A stretch of 64,000 nucleotides of DNA from Vibrio gigantis (lineage in GTDB: Bacteria; Pseudomonadota; Gammaproteobacteria; Enterobacterales; Vibrionaceae), in the NCBI RefSeq assembly GCF_024347515.1, contig NZ_AP025492.1, positions 3,348,001 to 3,412,000 of the forward strand, in the 5' to 3' direction. The translations under genes were made by a program, and so were the position numbers. Below are positions 10,075 through 18,417 of this stretch, piece after piece. Every line of letters begins with the position of its first letter. The stretch's first letter is position 1. A model generated the notes under the pieces. That model was not told the origin of the DNA and did not search any database. It saw only the letters and a list, made by a program, of their open reading frames with translations.

Positions 10075-10399
10075 GTTTTTTCCTACTGTTTCGTCCATTC
10101 CACAATTAACCTTATCGTTACTTTTCAGGCTGAAATGGCACTTTTCATAATTAATTTTGAGATGCCAAACGATTGCGCGAGCTTTTTTGTAATAAATTAG
10201 TTAGAATCTGCGCCATCAAATTTGGAGTTGGTTATCTTATAGCTTAATCATAAGACTAACCCAAAAGGTCTTTACCAAAACTGGCCAATATTTTATCTCT
10301 TACTGGTATCTAAGATAATCCACGCTAAGAAGATAGAAACAAGTTCTTTTTTGGCAAATATCTTTATTTTAACCCCATGAATTTGAGGAAGATGGAAGC
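10075..10399 (+). promoter_or_regulatory. zntR-purH intergenic region: purH promoter, PurR-like site and leader hairpin
   Basis: A -10 element TAGAAT lies at 10202-10207 with no good -35 hexamer. A PurR-box-like palindrome at 10163-10178 (TGCCAAACGATTGCGC) matches 11 of 16 consensus positions and would cover the -35 region. The inferred leader of about 185 nt contains a stem-loop at 10230-10262 (11 pairs with one bulge) with no T run after it. GAGGAAGATGGAAG precedes the purH ATG. Repression of purH by PurR is established in enteric bacteria; here it is inferred. Confidence 0.45.
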
Positions 10400-11992
10400 A
10401 TGAATAACGCTCGTCCAATTCGCCGCGCTCTAATCAGCGTATCAGACAAAACTGGTATCGTTGAATTTGCACAAGCTCTTGCTAACCGTGGTGTAGATAT
10501 CCTATCTACCGGTGGTACTGCTCGCCTGCTTGCTGAAAAAGGCATCTCTGTTACAGAAGTATCTGACTACACTGGTTTCCCAGAAATGATGGATGGCCGT
10601 GTTAAGACTCTGCACCCAAAAGTTCATGGTGGTGTTCTAGGCCGTCGTGGTCAAGACGATGACGTGATGGAAACTCACGGTATCAACCCTATCGATATGG
10701 TTGTTGTAAACCTATACCCATTCGCAGAAACCGTCGCTAAAGAAGGTTGTACCCTTGCTGACGCTGTTGAGAACATCGACATCGGCGGTCCTACAATGGT
10801 TCGCTCTGCAGCGAAAAACCACAAAGACGTGACTATCGTTGTAAACGCACACGACTACGAGCGCGTTGTAACTGAAATGGACGCGAACGAGAAATCTCTA
10901 ACGCTAGAGACTCGCTTTGACCTAGCTATCGCAGCATTCGAACACACAGCTTCTTACGACGGCATGATCGCAAACTACTTCGGCACTATGGTTCCTAGCT
11001 ACGGCGAGAACAAAGAAGGCGACGAAGAGTCTAAATTCCCTCGCACGTTCAACCAACAGTTCGAGAAGAAACAAGACATGCGCTACGGTGAGAACAGCCA
11101 CCAAGCAGCCGCATTCTACGTTGAAGCAAACCCTGAAGAAGCATCAGTATCTACTGCTCGCCAAATTCAAGGTAAAGCGCTTTCTTACAACAACATCGCT
11201 GACACTGACGCAGCACTTGAGTGTGTGAAAGAGTTCGACCAGCCAGCATGTGTGATTGTTAAGCACGCTAACCCATGTGGTGTAGCACTAGGTGAAGACA
11301 TCCTAGAAGCTTACGACCGTGCATTCAAAACAGACCCAACGTCTGCATTTGGCGGCATCATCGCATTCAACCGTGAACTAGACGCAGCAACAGCAACGGC
11401 TATCACTGAGCGTCAATTCGTTGAAGTTATCATTGCACCTTCTGTTTCTGCTGAAGCAGTAGAAATCGTAGCGGCTAAGAAAAACCTTCGCCTACTAGAG
11501 TGTGGCGAGTGGACAACTAAGACAACTGGCTTTGACGTGAAACGCGTTAACGGTGGCTTGCTAGTTCAAGACCGCGACCAAGGCATGGTGTCTGAAGATG
11601 ACCTTAAAGTAGTTTCTAAGCGCCAACCTACAGCTGAAGAGCTAAAAGACGCGCTATTCTGCTGGAAAGTAGCGAAGTACGTGAAATCTAACGCGATCGT
11701 TTACTCGAAAGGCGACATGACGATTGGTGTGGGCGCAGGCCAAATGAGCCGTGTTTACTCTGCAAAAATCGCAGGCATCAAAGCAGCAGACGAAGGCCTA
11801 CAGGTTGAAGGTTGTGTGATGGCATCAGATGCATTCTTCCCATTCCGTGACGGTATCGATGCGGCGGCTGAAGCGGGCATCAAGTGTGTTATCCAACCGG
11901 GTGGTTCTATGCGCGATGATGAAGTTATTGCAGCAGCAGACGAGCACGGCATGGCGATGATCTTTACTGGCATGCGTCACTTCCGCCACTAG
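10400..11992 (+). CDS. purH: Bifunctional AICAR formyltransferase / IMP cyclohydrolase
   Basis: PurH (530 residues) carries out the last two steps of IMP synthesis. The N-terminal IMP cyclohydrolase domain includes [18 protein letters not shown] and [13 protein letters not shown]. The AICAR formyltransferase domain includes [23 protein letters not shown] (catalytic lysine-histidine) and [12 protein letters not shown] near the C terminus. Its length matches E. coli PurH (529). purD follows after 133 bp on the same strand, the usual purHD operon. Confidence 0.98.
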   Translation: MNNARPIRRALISVSDKTGIVEFAQALANRGVDILSTGGTARLLAEKGISVTEVSDYTGFPEMMDGRVKTLHPKVHGGVLGRRGQDDDVMETHGINPIDMVVVNLYPFAETVAKEGCTLADAVENIDIGGPTMVRSAAKNHKDVTIVVNAHDYERVVTEMDANEKSLTLETRFDLAIAAFEHTASYDGMIANYFGTMVPSYGENKEGDEESKFPRTFNQQFEKKQDMRYGENSHQAAAFYVEANPEEASVSTARQIQGKALSYNNIADTDAALECVKEFDQPACVIVKHANPCGVALGEDILEAYDRAFKTDPTSAFGGIIAFNRELDAATATAITERQFVEVIIAPSVSAEAVEIVAAKKNLRLLECGEWTTKTTGFDVKRVNGGLLVQDRDQGMVSEDDLKVVSKRQPTAEELKDALFCWKVAKYVKSNAIVYSKGDMTIGVGAGQMSRVYSAKIAGIKAADEGLQVEGCVMASDAFFPFRDGIDAAAEAGIKCVIQPGGSMRDDEVIAAADEHGMAMIFTGMRHFRH

Positions 11993-12002
11993 AAAGAAAA
12001 GA

Positions 12003-12046
12003 TACGAGAGCGCTTCGCTACGAGAAACGGGAACGCTGCGCTCCGA
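12003..12046. repeat. Short dispersed CGAGA-rich element in the purH-purD gap
   Basis: The stretch contains interleaved ACGAGA/CGCTTCGCT words and a GAGCGC...GCGCTC inverted pair. It resembles the small CGAGA-based repeats I recall being scattered in Vibrio intergenic DNA, and its words recur in the octamer array at 40640-40735. Relatedness is inferred from word composition only. Confidence 0.4.
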
Positions 12047-12048
12047 GA

Positions 12049-12077
12049 TGAGCAACACTCTCATTTAGTGTTGCTCA
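12049..12077 (+). other. Strong RNA hairpin between purH and purD
   Basis: A perfect 11-bp stem, TGAGCAACACT / AGTGTTGCTCA, with a 7-nt loop lies between the two genes. Only a weak T run (ATTTTCT) follows, so it may attenuate or stabilise the purHD message rather than end it. Confidence 0.6.
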
Positions 12078-12125
12078 GACATTTTCTAGTTCTACTACTA
12101 TCAATTTTGATTGAAGGTTTAAAAC

Positions 12126-13415
12126 ATGAATGTACTAATTATTGGTGCCGGCGGTCGTGAGCATGCACTTGGTTGGAAAGCAGCACAAAACCCAAACGTT
12201 GAAACAGTATTCATTGCTCCAGGTAATGCAGGTACTGCACTTGAGCCGAAACTTGAGAACGTAAACATCGGCGTTGAAGACATCGCAGGTTTAGTGGCGT
12301 TTGCTCAAGAGAAAAAAATCGAACTGACTATCGTTGGTCCAGAAGCGCCATTGGTTATTGGTGTGGTTGACGCATTCCGCGAAGTAGGCCTGCCGATCTT
12401 TGGCCCTACTCAAGCAGCAGCGCAGCTTGAAGGTTCTAAAGCATTCACTAAAGACTTCCTAGCTCGTCATGACATCCCAACGGGTTACTACGCAAACTTC
12501 ACTGAGATTGACCCAGCAATCGCTTACGTACGTGAGCAAGGCGCGCCAATCGTAGTCAAAGCAGACGGTCTTGCGGCAGGTAAAGGCGTTATCGTTGCGA
12601 TGACTCTTGAAGAGGCTGAAGACGCAATCAAAGACATGCTAGCAGGCAACGTATTTGGTGAAGCTGGCAGCCGCGTAGTTATTGAAGAGTTCCTTGAAGG
12701 CGAAGAAGCAAGCTTCATCGTAATGGTTGACGGTTCTAGTGTTCTTCCTATGGCCACCAGCCAAGATCACAAACGTGTTGGCGACAAAGACACAGGTCCT
12801 AATACTGGCGGCATGGGGGCTTACTCTCCTGCTCCAGTTGTGACTCCTGAAATCCACAACCGTATCCTTGAGGAAGTTATCTACCCAACGGTACGTGGTA
12901 TGGATGCAGAAGGCGCGCCTTACACTGGTTTCCTTTACGCAGGCCTAATGATCGATGCTGACGGCACACCTAAAGTTATCGAATACAACTGCCGCTTTGG
13001 CGATCCAGAAACGCAGCCTATCATGATGCGCATGGAGTCAGATCTTGTTGAGCTTTGCCTAATGGCTATCGACGAGAAACTAGACGAAGCAGAATCTAAG
13101 TGGGATCCACGCGCTTCTATCGGTGTTGTTCTTGCGGCTGGCGGTTACCCTGCTGACTATGCAAAAGGTGACGTTATTTCACTACCAACAAGCGAAGTTG
13201 AAGGCCAAAAGGTTTTCCACGCAGGTACGACAAATAACGAAGCTGGCGACGTGGTGACAAACGGTGGTCGCGTACTTTGTGCAACGGCGCTGGGCAACAC
13301 GGTATCTGAAGCTCAAGAGCGCGCTTACGCGTTGACTAAGCAAGTTAGCTGGAATGGTATGTTCCACCGCAATGACATTGGTTACCGTGCGATTGCGCGC
13401 GAGCAAGAGCAGTAA
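12126..13415 (+). CDS. purD: Phosphoribosylamine-glycine ligase (GAR synthetase)
   Basis: PurD (429 residues, same as E. coli) ligates glycine to phosphoribosylamine in purine synthesis. The N-terminal NVLIIGAGGREHALGWKAA is the family start. The ATP-grasp core includes KADGLAAGKGVIVA near residue 144, SQDHKRVGDKDTGPNTGGMG near 213 and EYNCRFGDPETQ near 286. It is the second gene of the purH-purD operon and is followed by a strong terminator. Confidence 0.98.
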   Translation: MNVLIIGAGGREHALGWKAAQNPNVETVFIAPGNAGTALEPKLENVNIGVEDIAGLVAFAQEKKIELTIVGPEAPLVIGVVDAFREVGLPIFGPTQAAAQLEGSKAFTKDFLARHDIPTGYYANFTEIDPAIAYVREQGAPIVVKADGLAAGKGVIVAMTLEEAEDAIKDMLAGNVFGEAGSRVVIEEFLEGEEASFIVMVDGSSVLPMATSQDHKRVGDKDTGPNTGGMGAYSPAPVVTPEIHNRILEEVIYPTVRGMDAEGAPYTGFLYAGLMIDADGTPKVIEYNCRFGDPETQPIMMRMESDLVELCLMAIDEKLDEAESKWDPRASIGVVLAAGGYPADYAKGDVISLPTSEVEGQKVFHAGTTNNEAGDVVTNGGRVLCATALGNTVSEAQERAYALTKQVSWNGMFHRNDIGYRAIAREQEQ

Positions 13416-13464
13416 TCAATCTTGTTACTCGCTTACTTTCCAATAACAGTAAGCGAATAACAGC

Positions 13465-13492
13465 AAAAGGCGCCTCGATAGGCGCCTTTTTT
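13465..13492 (+). terminator. Intrinsic terminator of purHD
   Basis: The stem AAAAGGCGCC / GGCGCCTTTT with a TCGATA loop is followed by T residues, 50 bp after the purD stop. Confidence 0.92.
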
Positions 13493-13584
13493 ATTACTCA
13501 ATCCTTCTAGAAATCTGCACTTGTACAGTTAAATAAGTATTTGGACTATGGTAGGCCAAATAGTCTCAATCCTTTGATTGCTTG

Positions 13585-14283
13585 CTATTCTTTCAACAAT
13601 GACGGCCTAACGACACAATCATGGCTGTCTTCAGCCAGCATCAGTAACTCCTCCACACTCATCTTGCCCAATGAGTCACTGCCAAGGAACGCCGCATAGC
13701 TTTCCACAGATGCCAATCGGTTGATCACGAAACTTGGTAAAGTCTGGTTAAATTCAATGCGATCAAACTCACCACCTGCACACGTCTTAAAAGAGCTACG
13801 ATCCCAGTAACCCTGAACCAGTCTGAGCCCTTCATCATTCTGCTTCATCGTAGTTTCTAGAACCGACTCAGCTTCTTTCTGGTAGTTTTCGAGTTGCTTA
13901 GATTGAATAGGTAAAATTTTGCTGTCGATACGATACTGTTGATACACAGCTTCGCCTGACTTATTGAAACGTACATGAACACGATAAGGAACCAGCTCAT
14001 TAGAAGAATTACGCTGCTCACCTTCACGAATAAATTCACGAAGCACGCCTTCTGACCAAGCATAATCAGTTTGGTACCAGCCGTAATCACCCACAGTGAC
14101 ATAGTCAGCTGAAGTATGAGGTTGTGTAAGCTTGTTTGTAACCCAGTAGAAACTTGTCGCGTCGCCCATAACTTGGCCGCCGGTGTGAGTTTCAAATTGC
14201 TCTAGGTTTTTGCGAGGGCTTGTTGAAGAACAGCCAATGAGAAATGTCGATAATAGTGAAACGAGAAGAAATGCTTTTTTCAT
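13585..14283 (-). CDS. DUF1481-family lipoprotein (YjaH-like)
   Basis: The 232-residue protein begins with a lipoprotein signal, MKKAFLLVSLLSTFLIGCSS, with the lipidated cysteine at residue 18, so it should be anchored in the envelope facing the periplasm. The rest is soluble. Its place directly downstream of hupA is that of E. coli yjaH, also DUF1481. The function of this family is unknown. The signal peptide fixes the start at 14283. No purine-rich ribosome binding site precedes it; instead the start codon follows the hupA terminator hairpin by 6 bases, which may keep expression low. Confidence 0.8.
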   Translation of the reverse strand: MKKAFLLVSLLSTFLIGCSSTSPRKNLEQFETHTGGQVMGDATSFYWVTNKLTQPHTSADYVTVGDYGWYQTDYAWSEGVLREFIREGEQRNSSNELVPYRVHVRFNKSGEAVYQQYRIDSKILPIQSKQLENYQKEAESVLETTMKQNDEGLRLVQGYWDRSSFKTCAGGEFDRIEFNQTLPSFVINRLASVESYAAFLGSDSLGKMSVEELLMLAEDSHDCVVRPSLLKE

Positions 14284-14324
14284 AAAAACCTGTACCGAGG
14301 TGGAATACGACTACCTCGGTACAG
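14284..14324 (-). terminator. hupA terminator abutting the yjaH-like start codon
   Basis: On the minus strand a perfect 12-bp stem (arms 14313-14324 and 14290-14301, CTGTACCGAGGT / ACCTCGGTACAG) with an 11-nt loop is followed by GTTTTT and then at once by the ATG of the DUF1481 gene. It ends the hupA message, and it leaves no room for an independent ribosome binding site. Confidence 0.88.
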
Positions 14325-14330
14325 TTTAGA

Positions 14331-14603
14331 TTATTTCACTGAATCTTTCAGCGCTTTACCTGCAACAAATGCTGGAACATTTGCAGCAGCGATTTGGATC
14401 TCATCACCAGTTTTTGGGTTACGACCAGTGCGAGCTGCACGGTGGTTTACTTTAAAAGTACCAAAACCAATTAGCTGAACTTGATCGCCGTCTTTAAGAG
14501 CATCTGTAACACCGCCAAGAGTCGCTTCTAGAGCAGCTTTAGCTTGTGCTTTAGAAAGGTCCGCTTTTTCAGCAATAAAGTCGATTAATTGAGTCTTGTT
14601 CAT
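14331..14603 (-). CDS. hupA: DNA-binding protein HU-alpha
   Basis: HU-alpha (90 residues) is a nucleoid protein that binds and bends DNA without strong sequence preference. [20 protein letters not shown] and the beta-arm [20 protein letters not shown] with its tip RTGRNPKTG are diagnostic. GAAGGGAAA precedes the start codon. Gene order hupA-yjaH matches E. coli. The upstream DNA (14604-14760) contains TATTAT on this strand near 14718, a possible -10 element. Confidence 0.97.
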   Translation of the reverse strand: MNKTQLIDFIAEKADLSKAQAKAALEATLGGVTDALKDGDQVQLIGFGTFKVNHRAARTGRNPKTGDEIQIAAANVPAFVAGKALKDSVK

Positions 14604-14796
14604 TTTAGGTTTCCCTTCTTTGTATTTTTGAATTCAATTCACTCTAAAACATAAATGCCCCATCTGGCAAAGGTTTGTCGTCGATCTTTAGCTCTAATGC
14701 CGTAGTTTTAGCCATAATATGAGTAATAACTCACAATTTGTTACTGATTTTATTGAGCAAGCCCTTGTTTAAAAGGGGCTCAGCACAAAATTAATG

Positions 14797-14826
14797 ATGA
14801 CCTAGCCACTACTTTTTCTCTATAAT
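14797..14826 (+). promoter_or_regulatory. Possible promoter of the CNNM/CBS gene
   Basis: A perfect TATAAT at 14821-14826 lies 47 bp before the start codon, with ATGACC at 14797-14802 as a weak -35 element 18 bp upstream. Confidence 0.45.
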
Positions 14827-14873
14827 CCACGCTGAATCGCTGATAAAGCGTACAATTTAATTTAAGGGCAAAC

Positions 14874-16055
14874 ATGCTGCTGCTAACTATTTACGTCTCC
14901 ATTGCTATTGGAGTTTCTTTCATTTGTTCTGTTTTGGAAGCTGTGCTTTTGAGTATTAGTCCGAGCTACATTGCTCAACTAAAACAAAATGGGCACCCTG
15001 CAGCAAAGTCTTTAGACAAACTGAAAACAGATATTGACCGCCCGCTTGCGTCAATTTTAACACTCAATACCATCGCGCATACTATCGGTGCTGCGACAGC
15101 GGGCGCACAAGCAGCTGTTGTTTTTGGTAGTCAATGGTTAGGTGTCTTCTCTGCCGTGCTAACTCTGGGTATTTTGGTTTTGTCTGAGATTGTTCCAAAA
15201 ACCATTGGTGCAACCTACTGGCGTCAACTTGCTCCGGCTTCAGCAAGCGTGCTTCGTTGGATGGTGTTCTTCCTAACACCGTTTGTATGGTTTTCAGAAC
15301 AGATCACCAAACGTCTTGCTCGTGGCCACCAAGCACCAAAAATGCGTGATGAGTTGTCTGCGATGGCTATTTTGGCAAAAGAGAGCGGTGAGTTTGCAGA
15401 AGGCGAGTCAAAAATCCTGAGCAACCTACTGGGTATTCAAGATGTACCCGTGACTCAGGTAATGACGCCGCGCCCAGTGGTATTCCGTGTTGATGCGGAA
15501 ATGAGTGTGAATACGTTCCTAGAACAACATAAAGACACACCATTCTCACGCCCGCTGGTTTACAGCGAGCAGAGTGACAACATCATTGGTTTTGTTCACC
15601 GCTTAGAACTGTTTAGATTGCAGCAAGCCGGGTGTGGTGAGAAAGCTCTGGGTGAGGTAATGCGCCCTATCCACGTATTGCTGAACAACATGGGTTTGGC
15701 TAAGGCCTTTGACCAGATGATGGCAAACCGCCTGCAACTGTCTTTAGTTGTGGACGAATACGGCACCATTCAGGGCATCATCACCCTAGAAGACATCTTT
15801 GAGCACCTAGTAGGTGAAGAGATTGTCGACGAGGCGGATAAGACGACTGACATGCAAGAACTGGCGTTCCAACGCTGGGAAAAGTGGAAAGAGACACACG
15901 GTGTTATCGAAAACCGCGATGACGAGGACGAGCTAGAGGAAGAAACTCCAGCAGATAATGATTCCTCAGATTCAAAGTCAGCGGATGACGACGACATGTC
16001 AAAAGATAAAGCATCAAAAGACAAAGCGCAGAACGAAGACAAAAAAGACGCTTAA
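14874..16055 (+). CDS. CNNM/CBS-domain membrane protein (hemolysin/CorC-like family)
   Basis: The 393-residue protein has an N-terminal CNNM (DUF21) domain with about three membrane segments, residues 1-23, 58-85 and 87-112, followed by a short membrane-associated region near 125. A pair of CBS domains follows, about residues 190-310, including VTQVMTPRPVVFRVDAE and LVVDEYGTIQGIITLEDIFE. Such proteins are implicated in magnesium or cobalt transport; the name hemolysin is historical. The C-terminal CorC/HlyC domain is missing and is replaced by a tail of about 60 residues rich in Asp, Glu and Lys. It is monocistronic with its own terminator. Confidence 0.88.
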   Translation: MLLLTIYVSIAIGVSFICSVLEAVLLSISPSYIAQLKQNGHPAAKSLDKLKTDIDRPLASILTLNTIAHTIGAATAGAQAAVVFGSQWLGVFSAVLTLGILVLSEIVPKTIGATYWRQLAPASASVLRWMVFFLTPFVWFSEQITKRLARGHQAPKMRDELSAMAILAKESGEFAEGESKILSNLLGIQDVPVTQVMTPRPVVFRVDAEMSVNTFLEQHKDTPFSRPLVYSEQSDNIIGFVHRLELFRLQQAGCGEKALGEVMRPIHVLLNNMGLAKAFDQMMANRLQLSLVVDEYGTIQGIITLEDIFEHLVGEEIVDEADKTTDMQELAFQRWEKWKETHGVIENRDDEDELEEETPADNDSSDSKSADDDDMSKDKASKDKAQNEDKKDA

Positions 16056-16079
16056 TCTAAATTTGATATCGTCAGATAC

Positions 16080-16110
16080 AACAAAGGCTCCCTAGGGAGC
16101 CTTTGTTTTT
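16080..16110 (+). terminator. Intrinsic terminator after the CNNM gene
   Basis: The stem ACAAAGGCTCC / GGAGCCTTTGT around a CTAG loop is followed by T residues. The mirror A run means it may also serve the convergent DUF416 gene. Confidence 0.9.
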
Positions 16111-16135
16111 ATTCGTACCTTGGTGCGATAGCGAA

Positions 16136-16723
16136 TTATAACTCAACACCAATGTTACTGACTGGATCTTCGCGCAGTTCGTGGCGTAGGTCTTTGATCA
16201 GCTCTAAGTCACGCTCAGTCGTTTCACGTAGAGGTCGGAAAATGGCCCACTGAACGTCCCACTCTTCACATACCGCTTCGTTTTCTTTCTGGTTTTCGTT
16301 CGTCACTTCTTCAGCGCCTTGAGCGAACTCAAGCTCAGCAACCGTTTTAACCGACTGTTGGCTTACTTTAATCACAGCTTCAAACATATGCTCGCGGTCA
16401 AGCAGGCCATGAATTAGCGTAGCTAGGCCTTGGCATGCGTCCATTGCTGGGTAAACACCATAGAAGTCAAAATCATCTGCGCTAGGAAATAGTTCTTCTA
16501 CTTTCTCTAATTGGCGTTCAAAGTTCACCTTTGCCGTTTTAACCGTTAGGATTTCCCAAATGCTATCCAAAACATCACGATAGATTCGAGCTTCCGCAAA
16601 TTCTGTATTTTCACAAAACATGGCATAGTTAGGGTACATACGCTCACATAGACACGCCATAAAGGTAATTTGTTGCCAAGGTTCTAACTTTTCAAGACGA
16701 ACCTGCAGTGGATTCTGAAGCAT
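16136..16723 (-). CDS. DUF416 family protein (YjaG-like)
   Basis: The 195-residue cytoplasmic protein matches E. coli YjaG along its length: MLQNPLQVRLEKLEPWQQ at the start, FMACLCERMYPNYAMFCENT, then PSADDFDFYGVYPAMDACQG and a C-terminal ELIKDLRHELRE. No function is known for the family. The ATG at 16723 is used in preference to a GTG six bases upstream because it matches the family start. Its position near hemE, nudC and hupA matches enteric gene order. Confidence 0.9.
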   Translation of the reverse strand: MLQNPLQVRLEKLEPWQQITFMACLCERMYPNYAMFCENTEFAEARIYRDVLDSIWEILTVKTAKVNFERQLEKVEELFPSADDFDFYGVYPAMDACQGLATLIHGLLDREHMFEAVIKVSQQSVKTVAELEFAQGAEEVTNENQKENEAVCEEWDVQWAIFRPLRETTERDLELIKDLRHELREDPVSNIGVEL

Positions 16724-16794
16724 AGTCACTCAATAATTGCAGAAAAAGACAGCGAAAGTGTACTTGATAAACCCTGGGGGGAAAAGGTAAGCCG

Positions 16795-17721
16795 ATGAAC
16801 AATTTTACGAATAAGCTCTATATTCTTACTGAGCATGACGATACCTATACGCAACTGATTCTAAACCAGGATTTACCCGACCTAGAAATCACTCAAAACC
16901 CCGAGCTAGCTGAGATTGTATTAGCGTCGCCTCCTCTGATAGCCGAGCGTCTCAACGAATTTAAAACGCTTGATTGGGTACAAAGCACCTACGCTGGCAT
17001 CAATAAGCTCACTCAACCAGAGCTTCGTCAAGATTACACGCTGACCAACGTCAAAGGCATCTTCGGTCCTGCTATCGCAGAATACGTTTTAGGTTACGCA
17101 ATCAGCCACTTTAGACACTTTCCTCATTACCACCAGCAACAACAGCAACGAAACTGGCAGCCACAGCTTTATTCTAGCCTAACTGACAAAACCATGGTGA
17201 TTTTGGGAACGGGGTCTATTGGTAGTCATTTAGCCAAAACCGCGACGGCTTTTGGTATTCATACCATAGGTGTCAACCGTACGGGCATCCCATCCAAACA
17301 AGAAACCTATAAAGATACCTTCCACATCAATGAGTTAGAAGCCGCTCTAAAGCAAGCAGATATTGTGGTCAATACCCTGCCATCAACAGCTGAAACCTAT
17401 CAACTGTTGAACCAAACCACGTTAGGTTACTGCTCTAATGTGTTGCTGTTTAATGTCGGCAGAGGGGAAAGCATCGACAACAAAGCTTTGCTGTTAGCGA
17501 TTAAAAACCGATGGGTAGAACACGCATTTTTAGATGTATTTGAAAGCGAGCCCCTTTCGCAAGATCACCCTTTCTGGAGACTACCGCAAGTGACGATTAC
17601 GCCACACATTGCTGCACTCAGTGAGCCAAGACAGGTAGTAGAGATCTTCGCTGAGAATTACAAACAGTGGCGAGATGGTTTTACACTGAACCATGTCATT
17701 GATTTTGATAAAGGCTACTGA
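16795..17721 (+). CDS. D-2-hydroxyacid dehydrogenase, NAD(P)-dependent
   Basis: The 308-residue enzyme has the Rossmann nucleotide loop LGTGSIGSHLAKTATAFG near residue 139. The catalytic set of the family is present: arginine in NVGRGESID, glutamate in DVFESEPL and histidine in ITPHIAALS. The family reduces 2-keto acids to D-2-hydroxyacids or the reverse; the substrate is not evident. An arginine-ending segment follows the nucleotide loop (GVNRTG), which could favour NADP. Its stop overlaps the next start by one base (TGATG), so the two genes are translationally coupled. Confidence 0.9.
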   Translation: MNNFTNKLYILTEHDDTYTQLILNQDLPDLEITQNPELAEIVLASPPLIAERLNEFKTLDWVQSTYAGINKLTQPELRQDYTLTNVKGIFGPAIAEYVLGYAISHFRHFPHYHQQQQQRNWQPQLYSSLTDKTMVILGTGSIGSHLAKTATAFGIHTIGVNRTGIPSKQETYKDTFHINELEAALKQADIVVNTLPSTAETYQLLNQTTLGYCSNVLLFNVGRGESIDNKALLLAIKNRWVEHAFLDVFESEPLSQDHPFWRLPQVTITPHIAALSEPRQVVEIFAENYKQWRDGFTLNHVIDFDKGY

Positions 17722-18314
17722 TGTCCTCTTCGTTACTCAAAGAGATACGACAATGCACAGCATGTGAGCCTCACCTCTCGCACGGCGCCAACCCTGTCAT
17801 TCAAGCACATCCAAACGCGCGCTTGTTGATCATAGGCCAAGCGCCGGGTATCAAGGTGCATGAGTCATCTATCCCTTGGAACGATGCCAGTGGTGAACGC
17901 TTGAGAGAATGGCTAGGGATAGACAGCGATACCTTTTATGACGAGCAAAAAGTTGCGATTGTGCCTATGGGGTTTTGTTATCCGGGAAAAGGAAAAAGTG
18001 GCGACCTGCCACCACGGAAAGAGTGTGCTGAACTCTGGCATGACAAAGTGCTGCAATCCCTACCCAATATTCAAGTGACACTGCTGATTGGTCAGTATGC
18101 GCAAAACTATTACTTGAAGGAAAGGACAACCAAAACACTGACTGAGACAGTAAAAAACTGGCAGGCTTGGGCACCGGAATTTTTACCACTTCCCCACCCT
18201 TCACCACGCAATAATATCTGGCTCAAGAAGAACCCATGGTTTGAAAGTGAGGTTATTCCTTACATCCGAAAGCACATCTCGGAGCATTTGGCCTACCATG
18301 ATCCAAATGCCTAA
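17721..18314 (+). CDS. Uracil-DNA glycosylase superfamily protein, probable Fe-S type
   Basis: The 197-residue protein carries GQAPG at residues 39-43 and LPHPSPRN near 173, the two active-site motifs of the uracil-DNA glycosylase superfamily. Cysteines C12-x2-C15 and C86-x15-C102 match the spacing of the 4Fe-4S cluster of family 4-like enzymes. It is expected to excise damaged or deaminated bases, but the activity of this subgroup is not something I can confirm. It is cotranscribed with the hydroxyacid dehydrogenase. In E. coli the hemE side of yjaG holds nfi, another deamination-repair nuclease. Confidence 0.82.
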   Translation: MSSSLLKEIRQCTACEPHLSHGANPVIQAHPNARLLIIGQAPGIKVHESSIPWNDASGERLREWLGIDSDTFYDEQKVAIVPMGFCYPGKGKSGDLPPRKECAELWHDKVLQSLPNIQVTLLIGQYAQNYYLKERTTKTLTETVKNWQAWAPEFLPLPHPSPRNNIWLKKNPWFESEVIPYIRKHISEHLAYHDPNA

Positions 18315-18365
18315 TGAACTGCACGCTACAAGATTAAACCGCTATCCAATACTCATCGCAGATAA

Positions 18366-18399
18366 TAAAAAAGCGCCGTTAGTTTCCTAACAGCGCTTT
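18366..18399 (-). terminator. Intrinsic terminator of hemE, possibly bidirectional
   Basis: On the minus strand GAAAGCGCTGTTAG and CTAACGGCGCTTTTTT pair around a short AAA loop with one mismatch, followed by a T run. It lies between two convergent genes, 18 bp past the hemE stop. Confidence 0.88.
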
Positions 18400-18417
18400 C
18401 AACAATCTTACTCAGAA

